This document shows, in pieces, positions 23,519-31,271 of a stretch of 64,000 bases of DNA; position 1 is the first letter of the stretch; every line of letters begins with the position of its first letter. The translations under genes and the position numbers were made by a program. The DNA is from Flavobacterium sp. H122. Its GTDB lineage: Bacteria; Bacteroidota; Bacteroidia; Flavobacteriales; Flavobacteriaceae. The notes under the pieces are model-generated. The model was not told the origin of the DNA and ran no database searches. It was given only the letters and a program-made list of their open reading frames with translations. The stretch lies in assembly GCF_004959765.1 (NCBI RefSeq), contig NZ_SJZD01000001.1, positions 310,001 to 374,000 of the forward strand, given 5' to 3'.

Positions 23519-25894
23519 CTATTTTTTAGAAGCATAATAATTACTCATCAAGGTCACAAAACTCACTATAGTAACCGTACTCAAAGGCATAATAATTGCT
23601 GCTACAATAGGCAATAAATTTCCTGTAACCGCATAACTTAAGCCCACAACATTATAGAGTAAAGACAAGCCGAAACTCATCATGATGGTTTTCATTGCAT
23701 TTTTTGAAAAACGCATAAAGAAATCTATTTTTGAGAATTGAGCCGCGTCAAGAATTCCGTCACAAGCCGGCGAAAACACATTTACATTTTCAGAAATGGA
23801 AATACCGATATTGCTTTGCGCCAAAGCTCCTGCATCATTTAAACCATCACCAATCATCATGACGTTTTTGCCTTCTTTTTGCAGGTTCTCTATATATTGA
23901 AGTTTCTGTTCCGGTTTTTGATTGAAAACTAAAGTTGTATTTCCGGGAAGCATTTTTTCCAAAATCTTTCTTTCTCCGTCATTATCGCCTGATAAAACAA
24001 CCAAATTGTTTTTTTTTGCGAGGTTTTCAAACAATTGCTCCAATCCTTCTCGATACTGGTTATTAAAAACATAACTTCCTTTGTAAACACCGTCAATTTC
24101 AACATGCACTTTGGTTTTTTTATGTGTGTTTTCACTCATGTGCTGTAAAAACTGAGAAGAACCTAATTTTACCGAATGCCCGTCCAATTGGGCAAAAATT
24201 CCTTTACCGGTAATCTCTTCAAAATTGGTCGCATCTATTTTCTCCTGATTGGGGATAAAATCATACAGTCTTCTGCTCAAAGGATGATTGGAACCTTTTA
24301 ATGTATTTTTTAATAGTTTAAGTTCTTCCGGATTTAATTCAGTTCCTTCATATGTGATTGATGTCTTTTTATTAGTGGTAATCGTTCCTGTTTTATCAAA
24401 AACAATCGTATCCACTTTTGCCATTTGTTCTATTACAGTCGCATTTTTAAGATATAACTTTCTATATCCCATAATACGAAGTACATTTCCTAACGTAAAA
24501 GGAGCGGTTAATGCCAAGGCACATGGACAGGCCACAATCAATATCGCAGTAAAGACATTAAATGCTGTCGTAACATCTCTAAAAATCCAAAATCCGAAGG
24601 ATACAAATGCCAAGAGCAGTAATGCCGGGGTAAAATATCTACTAATTGTATCGGTGATCGTTTTGTATTTCTGTTCTACCCTTTTTTGAAATACATCATT
24701 ACTCCATAATTGAGTTAAGTAACTCTGTGAAACAGAATTTAAAACTTCCATTTCAATCACTTTCCCTATTTGCTTTCCACCTGCAAATACTTTATCTCCC
24801 GATTTCTTTGTAATGGCTACCGCTTCACCTGTCACAAAGCTGTAATCGATGGAAGCTTCTGGTGAAATTAAAATTCCATCAACCGGAATAAGCTCCTGAT
24901 TTCTGATTAACAATCTATTTCCTTTTGCTATGTCATACACCTGTATAGGCTCTTCGGTTCCATCAGCATTTATTTTAGTAATTGCTATTGGAAAATAGGA
25001 TTTATAATCGCGTTCAAATGACAAGAAATTATAGGTTTTCTGCTGGAATAATTTCCCTAACAGCATAAAGAAAATAAGTCCGCACATACTGTCAAAAAAA
25101 CCCTGACCGTAATCAAATACAATATCAACCGTACTTCGCACAAACATCACCACAATCCCTAAAGCGATAGGAATGTCTATATTGAGCATTTTGGATTTGA
25201 TACTTTTCCATGCCGATATATAATACCCCCAGGCCGAGTAGAAAAAAGGTGGCAAAGCCAATGCAAAAATCAACCAACGGAAAAATCCTTTGTATTGTTC
25301 AATCCAGAATTCACCAACTTCAAAATATTCAGGAAACGACAGGAGCATAATATTACCAAAGGAAAAAAATGCCACTCCTATTTTATAAATAAGTGTTCTG
25401 TCTGTTTTTTGCTTTTTGTTTTCGTAGTTTTCTAAGCTGATGTAAGGCTCATAACCAATACTGCATAATGTTTCAACTATCGTCTTTAAATTAGTTGTAT
25501 CAGGATTATAAACTATTCTGACTTTCTTTTCGTGAAAATTAACCTGTGAACTGCTGATTCCGGAAACTAATTTTTGCAGATTTTCCAAAATCCAAATACA
25601 TGAACTGCAATGGATGTTGGGAATATACAATGAAACAATATGCGTTTCATTTTCTTCGAAATCCAGAAGTCTGGAAACTATTTTTACGTCATTTAAAAAC
25701 TCATACTTTCCTTTAATATCCTGCGGAGTTGTACCCGGTGATTTTTCAAAATCGTAATAACAGATTAAATCATTTTGACTAAAAATCTCATATACTGTTT
25801 TACAACCCACACAGCAGAAAGATTTTGCATCAAAAATAATCTGGTCACTTTTGATCACATCGTTACCACAATGGAAACAATTTTGTGCCTTCAT
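23519..25894 (-). CDS. ccoI: Copper-translocating P1B-type ATPase for cbb3 assembly (CcoI)
   Basis: A 791-aa heavy-metal P-type ATPase. It begins with a Cys-rich motif (CFHCGNDVIKSDQ..FCCVGCKTVY) typical of CcoI/FixI, then an HMA domain whose metal site is HCSSCIW (about residues 93-99). The membrane CPC motif is in VACPCALALTAP, the phosphorylated Asp in FDKTGTITTNK, and the hinge in MIGDGLNDAGALAQ. It moves copper for CuB assembly of the cbb3 oxidase. The 116-bp gap between its stop and ccoS contains its own FNR-controlled promoter for ccoS, so ccoI is a separate transcript. Divergent from the fnr-type gene. Confidence 0.93.
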   Translation of the reverse strand: MKAQNCFHCGNDVIKSDQIIFDAKSFCCVGCKTVYEIFSQNDLICYYDFEKSPGTTPQDIKGKYEFLNDVKIVSRLLDFEENETHIVSLYIPNIHCSSCIWILENLQKLVSGISSSQVNFHEKKVRIVYNPDTTNLKTIVETLCSIGYEPYISLENYENKKQKTDRTLIYKIGVAFFSFGNIMLLSFPEYFEVGEFWIEQYKGFFRWLIFALALPPFFYSAWGYYISAWKSIKSKMLNIDIPIALGIVVMFVRSTVDIVFDYGQGFFDSMCGLIFFMLLGKLFQQKTYNFLSFERDYKSYFPIAITKINADGTEEPIQVYDIAKGNRLLIRNQELIPVDGILISPEASIDYSFVTGEAVAITKKSGDKVFAGGKQIGKVIEMEVLNSVSQSYLTQLWSNDVFQKRVEQKYKTITDTISRYFTPALLLLAFVSFGFWIFRDVTTAFNVFTAILIVACPCALALTAPFTLGNVLRIMGYRKLYLKNATVIEQMAKVDTIVFDKTGTITTNKKTSITYEGTELNPEELKLLKNTLKGSNHPLSRRLYDFIPNQEKIDATNFEEITGKGIFAQLDGHSVKLGSSQFLQHMSENTHKKTKVHVEIDGVYKGSYVFNNQYREGLEQLFENLAKKNNLVVLSGDNDGERKILEKMLPGNTTLVFNQKPEQKLQYIENLQKEGKNVMMIGDGLNDAGALAQSNIGISISENVNVFSPACDGILDAAQFSKIDFFMRFSKNAMKTIMMSFGLSLLYNVVGLSYAVTGNLLPIVAAIIMPLSTVTIVSFVTLMSNYYASKK

Positions 25895-25917
25895 AAAATT
25901 TGCTCATTTACCTTCAA

Positions 25918-25961
25918 CAAATGTCTTAAGTTAGTGTGTTTTTAAATATGATATTTATCAT
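25918..25961 (-). promoter_or_regulatory. FNR-like box shared by ccoI and the fnr-type gene; ccoI -7 element
   Basis: ATGATATTTATCAT (25948-25961) is palindromic apart from its central TT. On minus, GACATTTG (25925-25918) differs from TAnnTTTG by one base and lies exactly 36.5 bp from the box centre, giving a class II activator geometry for ccoI. Confidence 0.7.
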
Positions 25962-25969
25962 ACTTTAAA

Positions 25970-25977
25970 TATATTTG
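25970..25977 (+). promoter_or_regulatory. -7 element of the fnr-type gene
   Basis: TATATTTG matches TAnnTTTG. Its last base is only 22.5 bp from the centre of the FNR box at 25948-25961, so the box overlaps the -33 region. This is consistent with repression. Confidence 0.6.
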
Positions 25978-25996
25978 TGTATTAATTTTACACGGT

Positions 25997-26677
25997 ATGA
26001 GTAAATGTGAACAATGTATCGTCAGACAGTTTAGTGCTTTGAAAGCCTTGTCTAAAGATGAGCTTTTAAAGATGGCTAACTGCAAGACATCTTACACCAT
26101 AAAAAAAGGAGAACCTATTTTTGAAGAGGGAGAAATAACCAATGGTGTTTTTTGTGTCAAGGACGGGGTGTGTAAAATGACCAAACTAAGTGCCAATGGT
26201 AAGGATCAGATTGTCAAATTGGCCAAACCGGGTGAATTATTGGGACAACGTTCCATGATTAGTGAAGAACCTGCCAATTTAAGTGCTATTGCTTTAGAAG
26301 ACATGGAAGTTTGTTTTGTACCTAAAAACGAAATCATGCACTTTTTTAATCAGAACAATCAATTTTCCATGAACATGATGAAAACCATTTGCGGTGATTT
26401 AAAAGACGCAGATGATCATATGGTTTCTATGGCTCAAAAAAGCGTAAAAGAGCGTTTGGCTGAGACATTACTTTATTTGGAAGACAGTTTTGGCACTAAC
26501 GAAGATGGCTCCCTTAGGATCCAGTTATCCAGAGAAGAATTGGCTGGAATGATAGGTACCGCAACAGAAAGCTGTATACGTTTGCTTTCTGAGTTCAATA
26601 AAAATGGACTAGTTGATTTATCAGGCAAAAAAATCACCATTAAAAATAAAAACCAATTAAAGAAAATATCGGAATAA
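25997..26677 (+). CDS. FNR-type Crp-family regulator of the cbb3/hemN regulon
   Basis: A 226-aa Crp/Fnr protein. The N-terminus MSKCEQCIVR has a CxxC (C4, C7) with C29 next, reminiscent of the FNR [4Fe-4S] ligands though with different spacing, so oxygen sensing is likely but not proven. A cNMP-type beta roll (IKKGEPIFEEGEITNGVFCVKDGVCKM) leads to a dimer helix and a C-terminal HTH (LSREELAGMIGTATESCIRLLSEFNKNGLV). The recognition helix keeps Glu and Arg of the FNR E-x-x-S-R core, fitting the TGAT half-sites in the window. It is divergent from ccoI and sits at the head of the cco locus. The TTTAATTTT-type leader is short (about 13 nt). Confidence 0.88.
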   Translation: MSKCEQCIVRQFSALKALSKDELLKMANCKTSYTIKKGEPIFEEGEITNGVFCVKDGVCKMTKLSANGKDQIVKLAKPGELLGQRSMISEEPANLSAIALEDMEVCFVPKNEIMHFFNQNNQFSMNMMKTICGDLKDADDHMVSMAQKSVKERLAETLLYLEDSFGTNEDGSLRIQLSREELAGMIGTATESCIRLLSEFNKNGLVDLSGKKITIKNKNQLKKISE

Positions 26678-26678
26678 A

Positions 26679-26709
26679 AAAAGAGAAGCGTTTGCTTCTC
26701 TTTTTTTTT
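26679..26709. terminator. Bidirectional terminator
   Basis: A 9-bp perfect stem AAGAGAAGC / GCTTCTCTT with loop GTTT has A-tract and T-tract flanks. It separates the fnr-type gene from the convergent ankyrin gene. Confidence 0.9.
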
Positions 26710-26719
26710 ATCTTTTAGA

Positions 26720-27148
26720 TTATGCCCGCATTAATATATCCAATGCATCGGCTGCTTTAGACATTTCAGCATATTTTAATGCATCATATCCTTTTTCATC
26801 TCTAATTTTTCTATCTGCGCCTTTCTGTAATAAAAGCTTAACAATTTCAACATTGTTAAATCGGGCAGCAAGCATAAGCGGTGTTAAACCATTGGATGTT
26901 TCATTTACATTAACACCGTACTCAATAAATTTTTTAACTGCTTCCACATCTCCTTTTATAATAGCTTTACAGATAGGAGAATGATCCACTTTCACCAATT
27001 CATTTTCTGAGAATTGAAGATTTAATTTTGATTGATTTGCCAATGTATTTGTAGAATAGACCCCCAAAGCCAATCCTAACATTATCATTGCTTTTTTTCC
27101 TGTGTAAACTAAATTGTTACTTTCCGCTTTTTGATTTGTTGATTTCAT
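26720..27148 (-). CDS. Exported ankyrin-repeat protein
   Basis: A 142-aa protein. An N-terminal hydrophobic leader (KKAMIMLGLALGVYSTNTLANQ) suggests export. Residues about 57-140 form three ankyrin units: SPICKAIIKGDVEAVKKFIEYGVNVN, GLTPLMLAARFNNVEIVKLLLQKGADRKIR and GYDALKYAEMSKAADALDILM. Ankyrin repeats bind proteins; no enzymatic domain is present. Its position beside the FNR gene recalls the ankyrin proteins linked to oxidative-stress defence in other bacteria, but that is only a context hint. The start is far upstream of the hydrophobic core (about 18 residues); ATG at 27088 is an alternative. Confidence 0.75.
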   Translation of the reverse strand: MKSTNQKAESNNLVYTGKKAMIMLGLALGVYSTNTLANQSKLNLQFSENELVKVDHSPICKAIIKGDVEAVKKFIEYGVNVNETSNGLTPLMLAARFNNVEIVKLLLQKGADRKIRDEKGYDALKYAEMSKAADALDILMRA

Positions 27149-27336
27149 GATGATTGTTTTTTAAATTGTTTAATTATAAGACAAACCGTTCAGGGATATG
27201 TTACAGTCATTTTTCAAACTATAACATTATTTTAACATTCTGTAATCCAGTCATAAAAACAATTAAAATTTTTCACTCAAACTGTAATAAATAAATTTTT
27301 AATTTGTCTTTAGTATAAAACCAACCTCAAAAGCTT

Positions 27337-27894
27337 TTGAAAAATCAAGATATAGATATCAGTATCTTACTAATGCAGTGTAAACAAAATAATCAGAAAG
27401 CCATGCTTGCTGTTTATAACCGTTATTACAAGGCAATGTTTAACGTTTCTTTCAGAATCGTGAATAATCATGAACTGGCGGAAGACATAATGCAGGAAAG
27501 TTTTTTAAACGCTTTTGATAAGTTGGAAAGTTTTAGCGGTAATGTTGCTTTTGGTGCATGGCTGAAAAGAATAGTTATAAATAAAAGTATAACAGAACTG
27601 CATAAAACAAACAAATATAAAATAGATTCTATTTCTGAAAATTTTGATACCGGTGAAGAAATTGAAGATACAGCAATCGATTTTACCAATAAGAAAGTGG
27701 AAATGGTTTTAGCCAAAATGAATGAATTAAAACCGAATTATAAAATCATACTGACACTTTTTTTTATTGAAGGATTTGATACCGAAGAAATTAGTGAAAT
27801 CCTCAAGATTAATGAAAACAATTGCAGAACAATGTTATTCAGGGCTAAAGAAAGTTTAAAAAGCAAACTGATTCAAGATGAAGTATACAGATAA
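27337..27894 (+). CDS. ECF-type RNA polymerase sigma factor
   Basis: A 185-aa sigma-70-family ECF factor. Region 2 is at residues about 25-95 (AVYNRYYKAMFNVSFRIVNNHELAEDIMQESFLNAF, then GAWLKRIVINKSI) and region 4 at about 125-180 (LKPNYKIILTLFFIEGFDTEEISEILKINENNCRTMLFRAKESLK). The chosen start is TTG (27337), giving MKNQDIDISILLMQ; the next ATG (27373) would cut into the family N-terminus. It overlaps the next gene by 17 nt, so the two are translationally coupled. The next gene looks like its anti-sigma partner. It starts a four-gene unit ending with surface beta-repeat proteins. Confidence 0.88.
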   Translation: MKNQDIDISILLMQCKQNNQKAMLAVYNRYYKAMFNVSFRIVNNHELAEDIMQESFLNAFDKLESFSGNVAFGAWLKRIVINKSITELHKTNKYKIDSISENFDTGEEIEDTAIDFTNKKVEMVLAKMNELKPNYKIILTLFFIEGFDTEEISEILKINENNCRTMLFRAKESLKSKLIQDEVYR

Positions 27895-28396
27895 CAACGA
27901 ATTTTTTAAAACCGAAAATTGGGATATTGAAGAACCGATTTTAGGTCATGAAAAACGATTTTTACAAAAACTCGGACAACAAAAACCTAAACAAAAGAGG
28001 TTTCCGTTGCGGATAGTTGCTTCTATTGCATTTATTTTAGGAAGCGCAGCCATGTTTTTAATCATCAATCAAAAAACAACGGTTCAGCTTTCTCCAGAAA
28101 CGCAAAAAACACAGGATTACTTTACATCAGTAATTGAAAAAGAATTAACAGAGTTAAAAAGCAGAGAAACACCTGAAAACAAAAAAATTATTAATGATGC
28201 TCTAATCCAATTGGAAATTCTTGAAAAAGATTACAAGAAATTGAAAATTGAAATAGCCAATAAAGGTGAAAACAAACAAATAATTTACGCTTTGCTGACC
28301 AATATGCAAACCCGTATTTCATTTATCCAGTCGGTTATGGAGCAATTAGAACACATCAATCAATTAAAAAACAATCAAAATGAAAACACTTTATAA
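27878..28396 (+). CDS. Anti-sigma-factor-like single-pass membrane protein
   Basis: A 172-aa protein with a short N-terminal cytoplasmic part, one membrane segment (LRIVASIAFILGSAAMFLII, about residues 47-66) and a long charged, coiled-coil-prone C-terminal region (ETQKTQDYFTSVIEKELTELKSRE). No CxxC zinc motif of the classical ZAS anti-sigma domain is seen. Its role as regulator of the upstream ECF factor is inferred from the 17-nt gene overlap and the membrane topology. It overlaps the following gene by 17 nt as well. Confidence 0.65.
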   Translation: MKYTDNNEFFKTENWDIEEPILGHEKRFLQKLGQQKPKQKRFPLRIVASIAFILGSAAMFLIINQKTTVQLSPETQKTQDYFTSVIEKELTELKSRETPENKKIINDALIQLEILEKDYKKLKIEIANKGENKQIIYALLTNMQTRISFIQSVMEQLEHINQLKNNQNENTL

Positions 28397-29450
28397 ATTT
28401 ATTTTTGTCTTAATTTTATTGCCATTTTATTCCAAAGCCGGAGTAAATAATGAAAAATTCCCGCACTCAAAAGAAAAGACAATATCAAAAACCTATATCG
28501 TTAACCCTGATGCCACAACACAAATTTCAAATTCATATGGAGCCATTTCTGTACAGCTTTGGGATGAAAATAAAATTTCTATTACAGCTAAAATTACCGT
28601 AAGCGGTAAAAAAGAAAGTACTGTAAACGAAAAAATTGATGACATATCAGTTGATTTCACAGACACTACTGTTTCATTAATTTCAGCTAAAACCATATTT
28701 CCTTCAAATAAAAGCTGGGGATTGGACTGGAATAAATCAGATGTCAGTTATGAAGTAAACTATGTGGTATTGATTCCTAAAAGAGGAAATGTGGTATTGT
28801 ATAACAATTACGGCAACATTTTAATTTCCAAACTAAATGGTTCCTCAATTATAAAATGCAATTATGGCAACGTTATTGCAGGTGATTTAACGGGCAATAA
28901 TAATTTCACGCTCAATTATTCGGATAATTCAAAAATAAATTATGTAAATAAATTATCATGTAACGCCAATTATTCCGAATTAGCTACAGCAAAAGGAGAA
29001 AGCATCAGTACTTCCGGAAATTACAACAAATTTCATTTATCAAACATAGACAAAGTACATTCTACAGGCAGTTATAACGATTACAATTTTAAGAATATCG
29101 GTAATTTTAACTGCAGCGGCAATTATGTAAATATGAATTTCAGCAATGTAGAAACCTCTGCATTAAGCATAAATTATGCCCAGTTGAATTTTACTGCTGA
29201 TACTAATTTCAAGAATACCTCCATCACTGCAAATTATTCTTCTATAAAAATAAATGTCCCTGCTGCATTGTCATTCGATTTTGATATACGCTGTATGTAT
29301 GGAAGTTTAAAAACCGATTTGGATTTGGATTACAGCTCAAAATCAGCAAAAAACAACATCAATCAATATAAAGGTGCAAGAAATTCAAGTGGGAAATCAA
29401 AATTCGGAATCATAACCAATTATGGTTCAGTACAAATTCAAGGAAAATAA
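28380..29450 (+). CDS. Exported beta-repeat protein (DUF4097-like)
   Basis: A 356-aa protein with a signal peptide (MKTLYKFIFVLILLPFYSKA). The rest is a ladder of short beta units centred on NYG/NYS/SGNY motifs: NYGNILISK, NYGNVIAGD, NYSDNSKIN, SGNYNKFHL, SGSYNDYNF, SGNYVNMNF, NYSSIKI. The pattern matches DUF4097/adhesin-head type beta-helix proteins of the envelope. No catalytic motif is visible. Start ATG 28380 lies inside the upstream gene, suggesting coupled translation. The protein is possibly the output of the sigma/anti-sigma pair. Confidence 0.72.
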   Translation: MKTLYKFIFVLILLPFYSKAGVNNEKFPHSKEKTISKTYIVNPDATTQISNSYGAISVQLWDENKISITAKITVSGKKESTVNEKIDDISVDFTDTTVSLISAKTIFPSNKSWGLDWNKSDVSYEVNYVVLIPKRGNVVLYNNYGNILISKLNGSSIIKCNYGNVIAGDLTGNNNFTLNYSDNSKINYVNKLSCNANYSELATAKGESISTSGNYNKFHLSNIDKVHSTGSYNDYNFKNIGNFNCSGNYVNMNFSNVETSALSINYAQLNFTADTNFKNTSITANYSSIKINVPAALSFDFDIRCMYGSLKTDLDLDYSSKSAKNNINQYKGARNSSGKSKFGIITNYGSVQIQGK

Positions 29451-29464
29451 CAATCAATCAAAAA

Positions 29465-30199
29465 ATGAAAATCATCATGAAAAAATTATTCACAATCACA
29501 GCTTTGTTTATTTTATTACCTTTTTATTCACAAAATGGGTCAAATAAAAATTCTGTTAAAGGAAATGGGGTCATCAAAACTGAAACCAGAACAACCTCAG
29601 ACTATGAGGGCATTTCTGTTTCCGGTTCATTTACCGTCAAACTGACAAGTGGAAATGAAGGTAAAATCAGTATTACCGGAGAGGATAATATTCTGGATTA
29701 TGTAATCACTGAAGTGGAAGGCAGAAACTTGAAAATCAAATTTAAAAAGAATTCGAATATCAGATACACTAAAAGAATTGAAGTAACAGTTCCCGTTGAA
29801 CAAATTAAAAATGTAACACTTTCAGGATCAGGCAGCATTACTTCCGCAACAGAAATAAAAGCAACAAATTTTTCTGCAACTCAAAGAGGTTCAGGTAAAA
29901 TCAATTTAAACATCGATACCCAAAAACTTGATGCTGTCCTATCCGGCTCAGGACAATTAGTTTTAAATGGCTCAACAAAGAATTTTGAAATAACATTATC
30001 CGGTTCCGGCCGAATTGACTCAGGAAAAATGAATTCAGAAAATGTTACCGTGCAGGTATCGGGTTCAGGAAAAGCCGCTGTTACTGCTTCTCATTCTATC
30101 AGCGCTGTTGTTTCCGGCTCCGGACAAATAAACTATTCCGGCAATCCTAAAATAGTTGAAGAAAAAGTAAGTGGTTCAGGAGGAATCAATAAAGTATAA
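29465..30199 (+). CDS. Head GIN domain-containing exported protein (DUF2807)
   Basis: A 244-aa protein with a signal peptide (MKKLFTITALFILLPFYSQ; ATG at 29465 or, four codons later, 29477). Residues 40-244 form a right-handed beta-helix-like ladder with about eight SGSG turns: LSGSGSIT, RGSGKINL, LSGSGQLVL, LSGSGRIDS, VSGSGKAAV, VSGSGQINY, VSGSGGINKV. This is the DUF2807 'head GIN' fold found in Bacteroidetes surface proteins with unknown ligand. It is the last gene of the sigma operon and resembles its neighbour in architecture but not closely in sequence. Confidence 0.88.
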   Translation: MKIIMKKLFTITALFILLPFYSQNGSNKNSVKGNGVIKTETRTTSDYEGISVSGSFTVKLTSGNEGKISITGEDNILDYVITEVEGRNLKIKFKKNSNIRYTKRIEVTVPVEQIKNVTLSGSGSITSATEIKATNFSATQRGSGKINLNIDTQKLDAVLSGSGQLVLNGSTKNFEITLSGSGRIDSGKMNSENVTVQVSGSGKAAVTASHSISAVVSGSGQINYSGNPKIVEEKVSGSGGINKV

Positions 30200-30225
30200 A
30201 AAAAGGAGCTAAGCTCCTTTTTTTA
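30200..30225. terminator. Bidirectional terminator
   Basis: Perfect stem AAAAGGAGC / GCTCCTTTT with loop TAA, flanked by A and T tracts. It ends both the sigma operon (plus) and purC (minus); the purC stop codon lies in its T-tract. Confidence 0.88.
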
Positions 30226-31170
30226 TTTATTTAAAAATGCAACCACATTCTTTTCAATTCTTTCCTGAATATTGGAAACATCTGCTTTTACAAATTTTTC
30301 TCCGATGATATTTTCATAAAGCTCAATATATCTTTCCGAAACTGTTTCAATATACTCGTCAGTCATTTCAGGAATCTGCTGTCCTTCTTTTCCTTGAAAA
30401 CCATTTGCAATCAACCACTGACGCACAAATTCTTTAGATAACTGCTTTTGTGCTTCCCCTCTATCTTGACGTTCTTGGTATCCATCAGCATAAAAATAAC
30501 GTGAAGAATCCGGTGTATGAATTTCGTCAATAAGAACGATTTTTCCGTCTTTAGTTTTTCCAAATTCATATTTGGTATCTACTAAAATTAATCCACGTGA
30601 TGCCGCAATTTCTGTTCCTCTTTGGAATAAATCTCTAGTGTATTTTTCCAATACTAAATAATCTTCTTCAGAAACAATTCCTTGTGCTAAAATAGCTTCT
30701 CTAGAAATATCCTCATCGTGAGTTCCTACAGCTGCTTTAGTTGTTGGCGTAATAATAGGCTGAGGGAATTTATCGTTTTCTTTCATTCCTTCTGGCATAG
30801 CAACACCACAAAGTATTCTTTTTCCTTCTGCATATTCACGGGCTGCATGTCCCGATAAATAACCACGAATTACCATTTCTACCTTAAAAGGCTCACATAA
30901 ATGTCCTACAGCTACACTTGGATCAGGAGTTGCAACCAACCAGTTAGGCACAATATCTTCTGTTAACTGCATGAATTTAGTCGCAATTTGGTTCAAGATT
31001 TGTCCTTTGTAAGGAATTCCTTTAGGCATAATCACATCAAAAGCCGAAAGCCTGTCGGTAGCAATCATTACTAAAAGTTCATCATTGATATTGTAAACTT
31101 CACGTACTTTTCCGTGATAAACCGATTTTTGCCCAGGAAAGTTAAACTGGGTAGAAGTAATAGTATTCAT
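30223..31170 (-). CDS. purC: SAICAR synthetase
   Basis: A 315-aa phosphoribosylaminoimidazole-succinocarboxamide synthase, the long (eukaryote-like, about 300 aa) form common in Bacteroidetes. It joins CAIR and aspartate with ATP in purine synthesis. Visible signatures are [13 protein letters not shown] (ATP-binding start), [33 protein letters not shown] and [16 protein letters not shown]. Its own -7 element lies upstream. Housekeeping; no operon partner. Confidence 0.96.
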   Translation of the reverse strand: MNTITSTQFNFPGQKSVYHGKVREVYNINDELLVMIATDRLSAFDVIMPKGIPYKGQILNQIATKFMQLTEDIVPNWLVATPDPSVAVGHLCEPFKVEMVIRGYLSGHAAREYAEGKRILCGVAMPEGMKENDKFPQPIITPTTKAAVGTHDEDISREAILAQGIVSEEDYLVLEKYTRDLFQRGTEIAASRGLILVDTKYEFGKTKDGKIVLIDEIHTPDSSRYFYADGYQERQDRGEAQKQLSKEFVRQWLIANGFQGKEGQQIPEMTDEYIETVSERYIELYENIIGEKFVKADVSNIQERIEKNVVAFLNK

Positions 31171-31193
31171 TAAGTGTGTTGTTGTTAGTGATG

Positions 31194-31201
31194 CAAAAGT
31201 A
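31194..31201 (-). promoter_or_regulatory. -7 element of purC
   Basis: TACTTTTG on minus matches TAnnTTTG, 24 bp upstream of the ATG. Confidence 0.5.
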
Positions 31202-31225
31202 ATTTAAATTGGAAGAATACAAAAG

Positions 31226-31251
31226 AAAAAAGTCGGCACAAAACCGACTTT
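31226..31251 (-). terminator. Rho-independent terminator of the amylase gene
   Basis: Stem AAAGTCGG / CCGACTTT, read on minus, with a T-tract after the stem, 20 bp past the amylase stop codon. Confidence 0.8.
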
Positions 31252-31271
31252 AAACATTTTGAAAAAACTAA

